This document shows positions 35,793 through 47,839 of a stretch of 64,000 nucleotides of DNA, one piece after another (the stretch's first letter is position 1; each line of letters opens with the position of its first letter). Origin of the DNA: Formicarius rufipectus (Eukaryota; Chordata; Aves; Passeriformes; Formicariidae); contig VXAU01001757.1 in NCBI GenBank assembly GCA_013399695.1, forward strand, positions 3,426,924 through 3,490,923. The letters are read 5' to 3'. A model generated the notes under the pieces. It had not been told where the DNA came from, did not search any database, and was given only the letters and a program-made list of their open reading frames with translations. A program made the position numbers and the translations under genes.

Positions 35793-35984
35793 CCCCAAAC
35801 CCCTCAACTGTCTGACAAAGGCCAAACCTTGCCTACCTGCATTCGACACTCACCATAAATCTGAACCCACAGAGCTGGGAAGACCAAAGAATTCAGTTTC
35901 ACCTCACGCTGAGGTGCTCCAGGGACAGTGAATTCATCCCAAACTCCAAGATATTCCATGATTCCCTGGTGTCCCACAGTTACC
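35793..35984. repeat. duplicated intronic segment, copy A
   Basis: This 192-bp segment is repeated in direct orientation at 37343-37534. Bases 35847-35975 are identical to 37397-37525. The 54 bases on the left flank show around ten differences. No transposon family is recognised. Confidence 0.9.
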
Positions 35985-36885
35985 CAGCTGAACTCCCTGG
36001 GAAGAGGGACTCCAAACTGCTGCCCATTTACACTCCTGGAAAATTCTCACAGAAGGTCTCTGAGCTATGCCACTCTTCCTTTTACCTTCAGCACAGACCT
36101 CAGCCCACACCCACATAGATAACCAGCCCTATAGGATTCCAATTCCCAATGACACGAGGTCGAAATACCCAGAGAAGAGCAGAAGGGAGTTATGAATCCC
36201 TCCAGCACACAAACCCCAAGCTGGGCTTTCAAGGAAAAACATCCAAGTGCATGAACAGCAATCCAAATACCAGCAGACTCTTGGGAAAATCCTTAAAATT
36301 GGCAGCATTTGAGTTTTGCCTCAACACCACTGGCTGTGTATGAACCTATATTAACTATTGTCACTACATGCAATAATATCCTTAATTCAGCCAAGTTTCA
36401 GTAGAAGCAAATCCCTCCCGTGGTTTCTCCCCTTCTCCAGCCTTCCAGAGCTGGGGAGAATGAAAGAGCAAAACTGCTGATGTTTTACGCCTCCATCCAA
36501 TAAATCAATAGTAAATATGCTAACAGGGCTTCTTGATAAAGAATTCCTTCTTTCCCCAGCTCATGTGGGTTCACTCTGCTGCTTTACCCAGGAGTGTGCC
36601 TGCCTGGCACTGGCAAAGCTCTTTCACTGGCAAAAATAACAGGTTGGCCAAGGGACTCTGGGTTTTAATGTGTTGTTTTGGTTGTTTGTTTGTTTGTTTT
36701 TTTCAGTTTCTCCTTTTATTTTGAAGCAGCTGTGGACTTGAATTGTGAATGTAAACTAGGTGTTGCAAAAAAGTAATGCAGGTTCGGGAAAAGGAAGGTC
36801 AGAAGTAGGGTGGAGGTACCCAAGAAGAAGAACTAGCCCAGCATGCACCTGACCAGCCCCTCTCTGAACCCCAGTTATGGCACTG

Positions 36886-37002
36886 GAGTTGTCTGGAACA
36901 TAAGGAGGATTTAAGTCCAAGTTGGAGCATTCTGGAAGATAAGGAAGATTTAAGTCCAGGTTGGAGCATTTTGGAACATAAGGAAGATTTCAATCCAGAT
37001 TA
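36886..37002. repeat. 39-bp minisatellite, 3 copies
   Basis: Three head-to-tail 39-bp units each contain the core TCTGGAA(C/G)ATAAGGA(A/G)GATTT followed by AAGTCCAAGTTG or a variant. The third unit is the most diverged. Being 13 codons long, the unit gives a false 13-residue periodicity in translation. Confidence 0.9.
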
Positions 37003-37118
37003 GACGGAGCTCTGAGTAACCTGGTTTAGTGGAAGGTGTCCCTGCCCATGGCAGAGGGTTGGAATGAGCTGAGCTTTAAGGTCCCTCCCAACCCAAACCA
37101 TTCTATGGTTCTATGAAG
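36995..37118 (+). mobile_element. CR1 LINE 3' tail
   Basis: GTGGAAGGTGTCCCTGCCCA, TTTAAGGTCCCTCCCAACCC and the terminal TTCTATGGTTCTATGA are present. It follows directly on the 39-bp minisatellite. Confidence 0.85.
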
Positions 37119-37342
37119 GTGCACTTGGCACGTTGGAGCACCTTCTGCAAGGTCACACAGTGTGTTGATGGCACGACACAACAGAGATGTAACTGCAGGC
37201 ACCCAAAAGTACCTCATGGGTTGCCTTCAAGGCCAAAGCTTTTGGTGGGTTAAAAGTCCTTAGGTGGGACATCAGCCTTGCTGATGAGCACAGGTGACCC
37301 AGCAGTGCCAGGGGGGCACCCACACCAAGCCAGAGCCATTTA

Positions 37343-37534
37343 CCCCAACACTCTCAACTGTCTGGCACAGACCAAACCTTTCCTACCTGCGTTCAACACT
37401 CACCATAAATCTGAACCCACAGAGCTGGGAAGACCAAAGAATTCAGTTTCACCTCACGCTGAGGTGCTCCAGGGACAGTGAATTCATCCCAAACTCCAAG
37501 ATATTCCATGATTCCCTGGTGTCCCTAGGTTACC
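37343..37534. repeat. duplicated intronic segment, copy B
   Basis: This is the second copy of the segment at 35793-35984, 1550 bp away. It shares a 129-bp identical core (37397-37525) with diverged margins. A 39-bp minisatellite and a CR1 tail lie between the two copies. Confidence 0.9.
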
Positions 37535-38084
37535 TGTCAAGTTTCTTTTCCCTGAGCACACAAGACTTGTGTTTTCTGAGGAAGGGGGCAAAGCACTCTC
37601 AGGTGCCCACACAAGGTGAGCACAGAGGCTCTTGGGGGTGGGTTGTGCTCTTGAAGGAAGAGTTTCACCTGGAAAAACAGTTTCTGCTCCAAAGTTTGCA
37701 ATTCTTGGTAAGCAGGAATGTTTCCTGTGTCATCCATTGGCTGGGAAAACTCTTTAAATTATTTAAATTTAAATTTCAAAATTCTCTTTAGGCACTGAGT
37801 AAGCCCTGCTGAGCTTTTCATCAGAGACGGACCTTGCACAGGGAGGTTCAAAGGGCAGCACACCCAAATCTGCTGAGCAAAGCAATTCCAAGTTCAATCA
37901 GTGGAGTCAGTGATGACCTACTCTGCTCACAAAGTCCTCACACACTCAAGTTACATTTAAATCAGTTTATTCTCCAAGGTGCTCCAAAGTCCCCGTTACC
38001 AAATATCCCAAAGTGTCCCTTCTGGGAGGTGCAAAGTGTTTCCACAGATGGAGAAGGGGCTCACAGGCTTCATGTGAACTTCAG

Positions 38085-38315
38085 AGAGCAGGTTTAGAGC
38101 TGACATCAGGAAGAAATCCTTCCCTGTGTGTTTCTATAGTGCCAAGAATTTTATCTGTTGAAGGGCTGCCCCATCCCTGCAATGCCCAAGGCCAGGTTGG
38201 AGAGGCCTTGGAGCAACCAGATCTGGTGGAAAGTGTCCCTGCCTGATAGGAGGTTGGAAAACTGGATGATCTTTAAGGTCCCTTCCAACCCAAACTATTC
38301 TGTGGTTTCATGAAA
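38085..38315 (+). mobile_element. CR1 LINE 3' fragment
   Basis: It contains GACATCAGGAAGAAATCCTT, GGCTGCCCCATCCCTGCAAT, AAGGCCAGGTTGGAGAGGCC and TTTAAGGTCCCTTCCAACCC, ending CTGTGGTTTCATGA. Its middle is diverged. Confidence 0.82.
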
Positions 38316-40392
38316 AGAAGCAGAGAGGTTGGAATGTCACCAGTGCTAACCCTGCAGGCTGGCAGAGAACGTTGGCACCTTCTGCCCGTGAGCAGCTTCA
38401 CCTTACACCTTGTGCTGGCACACACCAGGCTGCCCACGGGTGACCTCAACACCCACAGGCTGCCCACCCACCGACGACCTCCACCCCAGCACGCCCTCCT
38501 CTCTCTGCCTGCTGCTGCCACAGCACCAAACCAGCCCTGACAGCACCCACCTGCCCACGTCCACCACTGCTCCCCCAACATCATATGTTGGAACCCCTGC
38601 AGGTTTTCAGACTGAGTCAGAAGCAGCTTCCAAGACAGAGGCCTCAGTGATAACCATGGGATCTGCAGGATGACCTTGGCCAGCCTGAGAGGAGAACCTG
38701 CTGATATTCCATGTGAAGAGCTCTATCAATAAAGTTAAAATTAAGGTAGATAAGAACCGTGTGAATTCACCAATTTTATGAAATACAGCTTAGTTGATAC
38801 TCAGCTACAGCTGTGTGTTTTTAGATAATTTTGATGGAGTGTATTAGTTCTAGAAATATGTGTAAGTGTGTGTTAAGATAGTCCTTTCTTGTACTCTTGA
38901 AATCCCTGTGCAGGGGAATATAAAGATGCAAGAATGGAAACATTAAATGACTTTTCTGCCATTCCTGAGTAGAACTGTAACTTCAGACGAAGAGGAATAC
39001 ACTCTCCTTTTTGTTTTTGATTTAGTCAGAGTGTCTTATTAAAAACGAAGGTTTGTAAGCCTCCTATTAAGAGACTAAAACTGTGTGCAAATAGTTTTCG
39101 GCTGCTATCATACCCACCCCTGCTCTGTGCCCAGGGCATGTGGGCTGTGAGTCACAGGGCAACCAGTCCTCCCAGAGCCCACCCAGGACGAGGCCGTCCT
39201 GTCAGAGCATGGAGCAACCCATCTGTGGGGCTTCTGGAGGTGCTGCAGAGCTGCTGAAACATCCACTTCTGGTCTGCTTAGACACTGCCTTAGTGTCCAC
39301 CCCTCCAGCCCAGAAGTGGCAGTGCAGGGTTGTTTCTGAAAGCACACAGCTGCCCTTCTCCTCCTGGGTGGGAGAGCAACTGTGGGGCATGTGAAGAGCT
39401 GCTTGTTGGACCCTCAGAGCTGCAGTGCTGTGAAGTTGCAGCTGAATTCCTTCAACTGGAGGTTTCACTCCTTGGCAAGCCCCGATGGTTGTGCTGCTCT
39501 CTGGAGAGGTTTCAGTTCTTCTCAGAGAGCAATTGTTCTGCTGAAGGGGCTCTTGAAGTTTACATGATGTATGTCACTCTCCTGCTGTGTATCTTAAATG
39601 TGTCCTCCTAAACCTGGAGGTGGCCACCCACAGTCAGTAGGAATTTATCTTCACTGGGACATTAAATATGACCCAGAAGATTCAGGAGGCACTTCATGTC
39701 CTGCTCGCCTTTCATCACTTATCCAAGTGCTTTTGTGAAAGGGATAATTTGCTGAAGCAGGGTTGAAATGGCTTAGAATGTCCATTTGAGCACAGGGTCA
39801 GCCAGTGTGTGTTTCCAGACAGATGGACATTCAGGAATGGTCAGAGACCTCCATCACTCCCCTCTTGGCATTCTAAATATTTCCAAGCCATTTTGGCCTT
39901 AAGCATATTCCACATTTTCTCTTACAATGTCTTTGGATTTCTGCAAAACCTTCCAGCTGAGGAATTATGCAGAGCAACTCTGCATCCCTGAAAGACCTGG
40001 GAATTCAGCCCTTTGGCAAACAGGCCATCCAACCCTCCAAAATCCAGGAGGAAAGTATAAATAATGGATATCAGCCAAGGCAGAATTTCCACTGGGGTTG
40101 GATTTTTGTACTGCCAGCTCATCAGCTCACACAGGACCCATGAGCAGCACAGATTCCTCCAGTCACCAAGTGCTTTCCCCTCCCAGGGGCCAGCAGAGCA
40201 GTTCAGCTGGGCGGGGGAAGCTTCTGCTGCTTGTTCAGTGTCTACAAGGGATTTTTCAGCTGAACTACCAATCTGTTGATGGACACACCAATTTATGACA
40301 CTGCTGTGTTATACACACCCAACCAGGTCTCAGTGGCAAATATATTAGGCCAAAGCTCTCTCTGGGGAAAGGGACTTGAGAAATCCAGCCCA

Positions 40393-40460
40393 AGAGCAAG
40401 AAATGGCTGGAACTGTGCCAGGGCAGGGTCAGGTTGGATCTCAGGAAAATTCTAGTTGGG
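40393..40460 (+). mobile_element. small CR1 internal fragment
   Basis: GTGCCAGGGCAGGGTCAGGT and GGATCTCAGGAAAATTCT match the block at 16500-16560 of the longer CR1 copy. Only about 70 bp is recognisable. Confidence 0.5.
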
Positions 40461-43284
40461 ATCCAATTGAAGGCAGACATACTTTATTTGAACTGTTCAT
40501 TCCTGCTTCCAAGCATATTAGGTTACCTCCAGTCCACAGTCTTGAAATACCCACTGGACACTAATATTTGGCAGTAGAAAATAGAGGATATATTAAAATC
40601 TCTTGCCATTAATATCAAAAGACAGTGAGTGTACACCCTGACATTTCTCCCTTCCTGCAAGGAGTCCCTACTTTGCAAAACAAATTCCACCCTGTAGCTT
40701 TGAACTCCTGGGGAGAAAAGAGAAAAGGTAAAAACCCAGTTTTCTGGGAGTCAACACCAAGATTTCTGCCACCCTGAGATGAGTCAGGTTTGACCCATGT
40801 TTTTCTCTGGGACCACAAACAGTCCTCAGCTCTTCAGAAGCTCCTCGTGCACCTCCACTCAAAGGCATGGCTACACCTCATGGACATCAAACATTGTAAG
40901 GATCAAACCTGTATCAGGACCTCAGCAAGGAGCTCCAACATCTTCTCAACCTACTAAGGAGACCATGGAAAGCACTGAACTCCAACAGCAGCACAGCCAC
41001 AGTGCCAGGTCCACAACTGCTACCTTGGCAAGGCTGACTCCTCTCCACTGACAGGTTTTTCAATGAATGTAGAATAGTTCTTTAAATTGGAGAATTTGTG
41101 GCCAGGCACAAACCTTCTCAGGCATTTGCAAAACAAGGAGAGCTTCCATGGCAAAGAGGAGAGTGTTTCACCATGGACAGTAACGTTCTGGCATTGCAAA
41201 TCCGAGAATTACTGCACAGAAAAGGAAACAAGGAGTTGTACTATTGTCTTTTTAGAAAGTTTCCCACCTTCAGACAGCCTCTCTTTACAATAGATGAATC
41301 ACTGTCATTCACAAACACTAAAATCATAAACAAGATGATCTGAGATACCACATCAATTTGAAAACCAGGTCTGGAGGAAGATCTGGACACAGACCCCAGG
41401 GCATCACAGCTTCTTTTGCTGAGCAGCTGCACTATCTCCTCCCACCTCTGTGTGTGTCCCCAGCACTCAGCCTCTGTTTCCTTCACCTGGATTCCACACC
41501 TTAGGTTGCCAAGAACTTGGAGTCCATCTCAGAATGTCCTCCCTCCGCATCCCCCAGCTCCAGCAGCCGCTGGTTACACTGTCAGAGAGCTGTGCTCCAA
41601 GTGTGAGGACAAATACTCAACAGATTAAAACACTTTATGGGAAACGACAGATGTGCGCCATGGTCCCAGAACCCATCTGACCACCAGCTGTTGCATTGAT
41701 GCCTCCCTCAGGCACGAGCTAAGCAGACCTTTGGTGTCCCACATCACCCCAAGCCCAGTGAGGGGCTCTAAGTGAACAGCACGACCTGTTGAAAGCACCT
41801 CCCCGAGTGACAGAGCCCCAAATATCACTTCCACCCCAGCATGGGGGTTGTGCATCAGCCCAGTGCAAGGGATGCTCCACACCATGGGGAGGCACCACCC
41901 CCATCCCTGGGCCAGCCTGGGCTTGCAGCAGTCCCAGCTGCTGAGAGATTGCCACTCCAGGGCATGTGGTACCTGAGCAGCATTGCAGCCCACAAGGAGT
42001 TGGAACTCAGGGTAGGTTTTGCCCTAATTTCATGCTCCAGGTGATGCCCAACCCATGTTTGAGTGATCTCTGCTCTGTCTGCAGTAGATTAGGCTGCAGA
42101 CCTGCTCACAACACTGTCCTGTGACACTGAGTCCCCCCTACACTGAGGAAAACAGTTTAGTTTCTCTGTTAAAATGCATTCCCAGCCCATGTCGAAGCCT
42201 TGAAGTAGCAGGAGGTAAACGCCCTCTGTTTGCTGGAGAAAAGATTCTTCCCCATCACCAGCTTTATTCCATCACCTGTTGCTCCTTGGACTGACAAAAG
42301 TGCAGCTCCCAGAAGTGCTTGTTTGGAGTAATTGCTCCCATGCCTTTGTGCTGCTGATGCAGGAGGGCCTTTCCCCAGCTTATTATCAAAGCTTTGCACC
42401 CAACTGGTCATTCAGCCTCTTCGCTTCAAGCATAAATCACCACCCAGATAAAGTCTTGCTGGAAGCTTTCATTGGCCCCAATTAAAAGGAAGATCTCTGC
42501 AAGGAATCACTATGCTGAGATTTGTCAACTAGCTTTCTCCTTGCCCTCCTATTTCCTCAGTTTATCACAGGAGAAGACAGGGATATTTGCAATGTAGATT
42601 GTTTGCTGCAAAGCCTGGACTAAAGTCCCTCTAGAACTTTAGGAAGGCTGTCTCTGGACCACGTATAAAGCACCTCAGCCCTTGGGAAATGACCCTTCAC
42701 AACAAACCACTCCCTCTGGACACACCTGAGCCCAAATCAAGCCAACTCTAGGCCAAGCTCCCACTTTCCTGAAATCACTTTACACCAAACTCTTCAGGTT
42801 GCCTGATGCCACCACAAACCAGCTTTTTCACTCAAATCTGCTTTCAGGATGGAGCAGATTAAATAGTTAAATTACTGCTGAACTGGCAAGGCAGGTCTCC
42901 CTGTGACTGGTCCCTGCTATCCACACTGCAAACTGAACTTCCTGGCTCTTCTGGACACCCCAGGATCAGTCGGTGGAGCAAGAGGAAGAGGTGAGCAGTA
43001 ACAAAGCCCATTGCTGCAGGGCAACCACTCACCCACCCTTTGGCAGGAGGAGATCAATGGCCCATTAAGGAAGAAGCCCTAACCACAACTTTCCTGGCTG
43101 GGTCTCAGCCCCAGACTGCCCGACTTCAGAAGGGTTTGGGTCCTGAAGAACAGCCCCCAAGAAGGGCTTTGTGCTTGGCAGCAAAGGGGGAGGAGGTTTG
43201 CAGGAGCAAGGTGGCAAACCTAACCCTCTGAAGCCATGTGGGCTGAAGGAAGGGTTCTGCTAAGCCTGAGGAACAGCAGCTTTC

Positions 43285-43858
43285 ATACAGTCATGGGATG
43301 GTTTGGGAGTCTTAAAATCATCTCATTCCACCCCCTGCCATGGGCAGGGAGACCTTCCACCAGCCCAAGGTTCTCCAAGACCCATCCAGCCTGGCCTTGG
43401 ACACTGCCAGGGATGGGGCAGCCACAGCTTCTCTGGGCAACCTGTGCCAGTGAAAGATTTATTAATGAATAAATGATTTGATTTTCACCAGTCACAACTG
43501 AGAGCTGAGGAATAAAAGGTGCTGCTCTGGACACCCCATGCCAGGGCCTGGCCACCCTCCAGGGAGGAATTTATCCCTAATATCTAATCTAAACCCTCTC
43601 TCCTGCAGTTTGAAGCCATTCCCCTTGTCCTGTCGCTACAGCTGATGATGAAGTGTTCCTCACTGGCTTCCTTGGAGGTCCCTTCAGATCCTGGAAGATG
43701 CTCTGGTATCTCCACACAACCTTTTCTTCTGCAGGCTGAACAGCCCCAGCTCTCCTGGCCTGTCTCCATAGGGGAGGTCTCCTTACAAGCATTGTGGCCT
43801 CCTCTGGACTTGCTCCAACAGTTCCATGTCCTTCCTATTTTGGGGGTCCCAGTTTTCC
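43285..43858 (-). mobile_element. CR1 LINE copy interrupted by an insertion
   Basis: The plus strand shows CATGGGCAGGGAGACCTTCC, GGGATGGGGCAGCCACAGCT, then CAACCTGTGCCAG. It breaks off at 43450 and resumes at 43545 with GGCCTGGCCACCCTCCAGGG, continuing through CATTCCCCTTGTCCTGTCGC to about 43858. The interruption is listed separately. Confidence 0.85.
43451..43544. other. 94-bp insertion inside a CR1 copy, flanked by TGCCAG
   Basis: A 94-bp piece without CR1 similarity (rich in ATTAATGAATAAATGATTTG) separates two parts of one CR1 element that are adjacent in other copies. The six bases TGCCAG occur both before and at the end of the insertion, which fits a target-site duplication. The inserted element itself is not recognised. 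Confidence 0.55.
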
Positions 43859-44394
43859 ATGTTTTCTACTTAGTTTGTGGAAGAAAAAGCCCCAGCAGCC
43901 TTTTTTTCTGACTAATGCATAATCACAGTTTACTGAGACCACATCCTGCCTCTCAGGGTCCCACAGCCTTTTGCAAACCTTAATTAAGCAAAACATTAAA
44001 AGTAGGTTCACAGCTCAGCTCTGATGAGCATCCTGCATCAGGGGAATATTTGTGTCCTTGAGGAGACCAGAGGCTGGGACTGGCTGGGAAAGCAGATCCA
44101 CCACTGCAGAATTTTCTTGACTTAAAACATTCTCCTCGACCCTCGAGAACTTAGAGGGTGAACCAAAGCTCCCTGGACAATAACCTCTGATACCCACATG
44201 TTATCTGAGCCTAACCATGCTGGTGTTCTCCCTGTCCTCCCCAAACTAAGGAGGAGGACCCTGACACGTGTTCATTTACTCCACCATTCCAGTTCTGGAT
44301 GCAAGAGGCAACATCTTCCAGCATCTTCCCATATCACCCCAGTATGGGCCCAGTAGGTATCAGGGATTCAGGCAGCAGTGAGCTGACTGGCGCT

Positions 44395-44946
44395 GGCTGG
44401 ATGGGTTGCACCAAAAGAGGAGTGGCCAGGCAAAGGGAAGGGCTTGTCCACCTCTACTCTACCCCTGTGAGACCCCACCTGATGTGCTGCCTCCAGCCCT
44501 GGGTCCTCAACACAACAAAGACATGGATCTGCTGTAGTGGGTCCAGAGAGGCCATGGAGATGCTCCAAAGGCTGGAGCTCCTCTGTTCTGGAGACAGGCT
44601 GGGAGAGCTGGGAGGCTTCACCTGGAGAAGGGAAAGCTCCAGGGAAACCTAAGAGCCCCTTCCAGTGCCTAAAAGAGGCTTGTGAAAAAAAGGGAGAGGA
44701 ACTTTTTATCTTGGACAAGGGGGAATGGTTTGCCATTGCCAGAGGGAAGGGTTAGATGGGAATTGGGATGAAATTCTTGGCAGGTCCTGGCACAGCTTGG
44801 GCAGAGAAACTGTGGCTGCCCCATCCATGGAAGTGCCCAAGGCCAGATTGAAGCAACCTGGGATGGTGGAAGGTGTTCCTGCCCGTGGAACTGGATGGGC
44901 TTTGAGGTCCCTTCCAACCCAAGCCGGAGTGTGACTCTGTGATTCC
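44395..44946 (+). mobile_element. CR1 LINE copy, about 0.55 kb
   Basis: It contains GTGAGACCCCACCTGATGTG, CCATGGAGATGCTCCAAAGG, GGTTTGCCATTGCCAGAGGG, AAACTGTGGCTGCCCCATCC and GAGGTCCCTTCCAACCCAAG, ending CTGTGATTCCACGA. Order and orientation are those of an undisturbed CR1 3' part. Confidence 0.88.
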
Positions 44947-45389
44947 ACGACTGCTGCATCTCTGGTCCTTTGCACAGTGTGGCAGCTGCAGCCAAAAACA
45001 GCAGGTGTGCAGGCTTTTCAGTCACTGCTGCAGCACAGTTTTGGTTTTACCTCCTTTCTAAATTTGATGAACTTAAGCAGGCTCAGAAAACACAAAATCA
45101 AAAGCCAGAAATGTGCATGTGACTGAAGCTGTGAAGAAGCTGAGGGCTGCACAGAGTGGATCTTCTCCACCCTCAGCTTCTCTCAGCTGCTAACCTGCAA
45201 AAGCACAGCCAAGTCCTCAGCCAGTAGAGCAGCACAGGGAGGGGGTGACACAGCACTCAGAGCCAAGGGACAGGGGTCAGAGATGGCTCTGAAGCAAGAG
45301 CAAGGCCTAAAAGAGTTAACTGAATTAGTGAAGGTACCTTGCTCTGTTAGAAAACTGTTAGATGTTTGTTCTGCCTGATACCTGATGGA

Positions 45390-45892
45390 CAATGTGTCCT
45401 GTTCTATTTACTGGACCAAAACCCTAGAAGACTGCTAGGAGTGTTATACAGTAAACCCAACAGTCATAAACCAAGGTTACATGGACATTTGAATATGGTA
45501 GGAAGGCCCTGAGCCAAGTCGTTTTGCAAGCTTGACCAGCCAGGACACCTAACACAGAAAGGTGGAGAGGTCATGGTGAGAAAGAGGAGAAAACAACCCC
45601 TGGAGAGAGGCTGAAGGGCAGAGAGACCAGCCAAAAACTGTGCCAGGAGAAGGCCCTGGAAGGCTCCGCCCCCAAGCTCCGCCCAAACTCCCCTCTATGA
45701 ATATGATAATTAGATATCACAATGCCATGAATATGTATGTTAAGATGTTGTAATGATGGATGTCAGCTGGGTAAATCACCTGGTTTCTCGCTGAAACTTT
45801 GGAGCAGTTTGTGCTGTGGAACTGCCTCGCTGCCCAACGTGGGCAACAAACATCTTTGCTGCTTAAAGACCAAATTGTCTCTGGGCAGTTCA
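45390..45892 (+). mobile_element. possible solo LTR of an endogenous retrovirus
   Basis: This segment has the composition of an avian retroviral LTR: GGCTCCGCCCCCAAGCTCCG, then ATGAATATGATAATTAGATA and repeated GAATATG words, then CAACAAACATCTTTGCTGCT and a C/T-rich end CTGGGCAGTTCA. It contains no open reading frame of retroviral type. The limits are uncertain and no target-site duplication was found. Confidence 0.4.
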
Positions 45893-47406
45893 ATTTTTTC
45901 ATGCTTTTTGGCATCAGCTCCTGGCATGATTTACATGCTCACCCTCTGCTGAGTAGCCCCACGGCACAACAACCTTCTGGCCAACAAGCAGAACGTCAAG
46001 AGACCCTCAGTTCTGACAGAAAGGTGAACCCAGCAAGCATCCAAGCCTGAGCTGGGGTCACACACATGGTACAACAAACACTCCACTGCAGTTCATCCAG
46101 GAACCTGTTCCCAGTGAGATGAATGGGTCTCCAGGTTGGTCCTGTGATAGTTCCAAAGCAGCCCCCAAAATCAATACTGCAGTTGTGAGCTCTGGATTTT
46201 GCATGTGGTACCAAATGCACTTGGGAGAAGATGATCTAATACACCACATATTGATTAATCAATTCGAGCAGGATGCTAATGGTCTTTTCTTACAACACTT
46301 GGCACTGGCAGGAAGGAGCAGGAATGCTGAATGAGAAGGGGAGAAACTGGTTGTGTGCTGAAGTTTCAGGGAGAGGGGGGGCACAGGGTGAGGAGATCCC
46401 TCTGAGTGGTCAGAGACTGGAGGAACTGAGCAAAGAATGGAGAATGTAATTAATCAGGTATATTGGCTTCAAACCCAGCAGAATTGTACCATGAAATTTA
46501 CTGTGGTTGATGAAAATCCTTTCCTGTTGCTACCAAAACCCTCACAGGAAGGACTGTGAAAGAGCCCGGCATGGGTCTGGAGCCTGTAATGAAGCAGACT
46601 GAACACATTGCCATCCTCCTGCCAGTGGAATGGGCTGAGGGCATTAGTAATGCCTACATCAGTTATTTTTCCACATAACCAAGAGCACTGCACTGAAAGA
46701 CAGCACAGCCCATTCAGTTGTTGCTGGCTGGGTGAGATTGTCCTGCTCTGTAAAACTGGAAGGAGTAAAAGTGACGAGCCAGGAGGTTTTTGCAGTCCTG
46801 GAGGCACAGCCTGCAGAGACCCTTGTGAGGAAACTCAGCCTGGTCTTCTTCTCAGCCAACAGAGTCATGCCAGGTGTGAAGGTGAGAGATGGGGCTTGGT
46901 GAAATCATGTTGGAGTTGCCCAATCTAATCTTGTGTCTTAGTGCTAACTCACTGGTTAAAAGTTTGTTCACAAAGGCTACACCCAGGTGAGAAAGGGTCC
47001 CTCAAGAGAGGAAAGCCTTAGGTATAAAATATTAAGGAGTCTCTCAGTTTTGCCACCCAGGAGGTGTAATTTGCTACAGAACGTTGTGAGAAGCAGCTCC
47101 TCCTAACTCACCCATCCCACCAGCCTCTTGGAGTGCCACAGCAATTCCTACACATGGCAGCATCCTCCTGGCACATGTAGGAAAGCAATTCCACCACCTC
47201 AAACCACCCCAGGCCATGACTGTGCTGACAGCACCTGCAGAACAACCCTCGAGAACGTAGGAATGATCCTCTTAAAAAGCAGGAGGGGCTAATCAATAGG
47301 GGGAAATGCACAGACTAAATCACTTTTCCTTCCAGAACAACCTTTCCCAGACCAACACAAGGCACAGCAGCAGCCCATGAGGCCCCCAGCCCTGCCCCAG
47401 ACTCAC

Positions 47407-47594
47407 ATTGTAGAGGATGTCGGTCCAGCCCTCCATGGTGATGCACTGGAAGACGGTGAGCACAGCAAAGAGGATGTTGTCAAAGTTGGTGATGCCGTAA
47501 TTGGGCCCCTGCCAGTACTCCCTGCAGGTGGTCCCGCTCTCACACTGCCTGGCAGGAGGCTCCTCTCCACAGGGGAAATCTCCCACCTCATCAC
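47407..47594 (-). CDS. CACNA1B: CACNA1B exon 6 (domain I pore loop and selectivity filter)
   Basis: This 188-bp exon encodes the rest of the domain I extracellular loop and the re-entrant pore loop. It begins GDEVGDFPCGEEPPARQC and continues CREYWQGPNYGITNFDNILF, AVLTVFQCITMEGWTDILYN. The glutamate in TMEGW is the domain I member of the EEEE ring that selects calcium. Several cysteines (PCG, RQC, TCREYW) are placed to form the loop disulphides. The first part differs from mammalian Cav2.2 in length and composition, as expected for the least constrained part of the turret, while the region from GITNFDN onward is near-invariant. The acceptor is CTGCAG above 47594. The donor is GTGAGT at 47401-47406. 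The exon ends on a complete codon (Asn), so intron 6 is phase 0. Confidence 0.97.
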
Positions 47595-47839
47595 CTGCAG
47601 GGAAGGGGGAAGAAAAGTCACCAAATTAAGCTGTGCCATAATCTGGTTCTGCTGGATACTACTCGGCCCGCGGGAATGGGATTCACACCTTGGGTTTCCT
47701 GGTACTGCTGTAAAGTCATGATGCCCAGGTGATCACTCACTGCTGTGCTGTCTGAGGTGATTCAGGGGCAGGGGGGAGCAGAGCCAGCCCCCAAGTGCTC
47801 ATCATTTGTTGTTTGCCCCAATGCTGAGCCACCTCATGT

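Larger units (their letters stand above)
31621..47406 (-). other. CACNA1B: CACNA1B intron 6
   Basis: This is the largest complete intron here at 15786 bp, between exons 6 and 7, in phase 0. It contains the truncated exon 7 copy, the duplicated 192-bp segments, a 39-bp minisatellite, at least seven CR1 pieces and a possible solo LTR. Sequence between 38.4 and 43.2 kb, apart from a small CR1 piece near 40.4 kb, shows nothing I can name. Confidence 0.85.

Noticed and set aside
35847..35975. Possible duplicated exon in the 129-bp identical core (a GTGAGT donor and a TTCCCAG acceptor are present on the minus strand)
   Set aside because: The bounded segment is only about 20 bases, and no frame matches Cav2.2 or keeps the phase 0 needed in intron 6.
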